Shown here in pieces: positions 6,423-6,492 of a stretch of DNA of 6,492 nt (positions within the stretch are counted from its first letter, which is position 1; every line of letters starts with the position of its first letter). The DNA lies in the NCBI GenBank assembly GCA_020047885.1, contig JAIFNF010000159.1, positions 1 to 6,492 of the forward strand. The letters run 5' to 3'. Origin of the DNA: Gammaproteobacteria bacterium (GTDB lineage Bacteria; Pseudomonadota; Gammaproteobacteria; Competibacterales; Competibacteraceae). The position numbers and the translations under genes are program-made. A model generated the notes under the pieces. That model saw only the letters and a list, made by a program, of their open reading frames with translations. It ran no database searches and had not been told where the DNA came from.

Positions 6423-6492
6423 GTGACTGATCCGCGTCCCCCGGTCCTGTGCCTGATGGGACCCACCGCGTCCGGGAAAACGGCGTTGGCGG
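6423..6492 (+). CDS. miaA: tRNA dimethylallyltransferase MiaA, N-terminal fragment cut by window end
   Basis: MiaA transfers a dimethylallyl group to N6 of A37 in tRNAs that read codons starting with U. Only 23 codons are present: VTDPRPPVLCLMGPTASGKT followed by ALA. The P-loop GPTASGKTALA is nearly identical to that of E. coli MiaA (LMGPTASGKTALA) at almost the same distance from the start. GTG 6423 is the likely start, 5 bases after the mutL stop; the only nearby ATG (6456) lies inside the P-loop motif and is excluded. No strong ribosome site is visible, so coupling to mutL translation is likely. mutL-miaA adjacency is widespread in proteobacteria and supports the call despite the short fragment. 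Confidence 0.9.
   Translation, partial: MTDPRPPVLCLMGPTASGKTALA

Overview
The window looks like a high-GC gammaproteobacterial chromosome. Evidence: proteobacterial dapA and bamC (the BamC outer-membrane lipoprotein is typical of gamma/beta-proteobacteria), a mutL-miaA pair, a PhoH protein with an N-terminal PIN domain, and strongly G/C-ending codons. I cannot name a genus from sequence alone. All convincing genes are on the + strand.

Layout. Bases 1-177 are less GC-rich and hold only a short open reading tail (1-93) of unknown origin. Bases 178-786 are a decayed IS110-family transposase: the N-terminal catalytic (DEDD) half is missing, and the rest is interrupted by one in-frame TGA at 541 where the family usually has Trp. 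A 135-base spacer (787-921) leads to a PIN-PhoH ATPase gene (922-2310). The 208-base gap that follows carries a tandem 10-mer, a strong inverted repeat and a plausible sigma-70 promoter. Next comes a tightly packed set: dapA (2519-3391), bamC (3397-4587), mutL (4603-6417) and the first 70 bases of miaA (6423 to the window edge), with gaps of only 5, 15 and 5 bases.

How the genes fit together. dapA makes the first committed intermediate for lysine and meso-diaminopimelate (peptidoglycan). bamC encodes an accessory lipoprotein of the outer-membrane beta-barrel assembly machine. mutL encodes the mismatch-repair ATPase, here with the motifs of an endonuclease-type MutL rather than the MutH-dependent E. 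coli type. miaA encodes the tRNA A37 dimethylallyltransferase. The block joins two pairs that sit at separate loci in E. coli (dapA-bamC and mutL-miaA).

I see no convincing undescribed system. Most of the window is recognisable housekeeping DNA. The points worth a second look are the IS110 remnant, the joined dapA-bamC-mutL-miaA block, the TTG start of mutL without a clear ribosome site, the MutL endonuclease motifs, and a substitution at the DapA lysine site.
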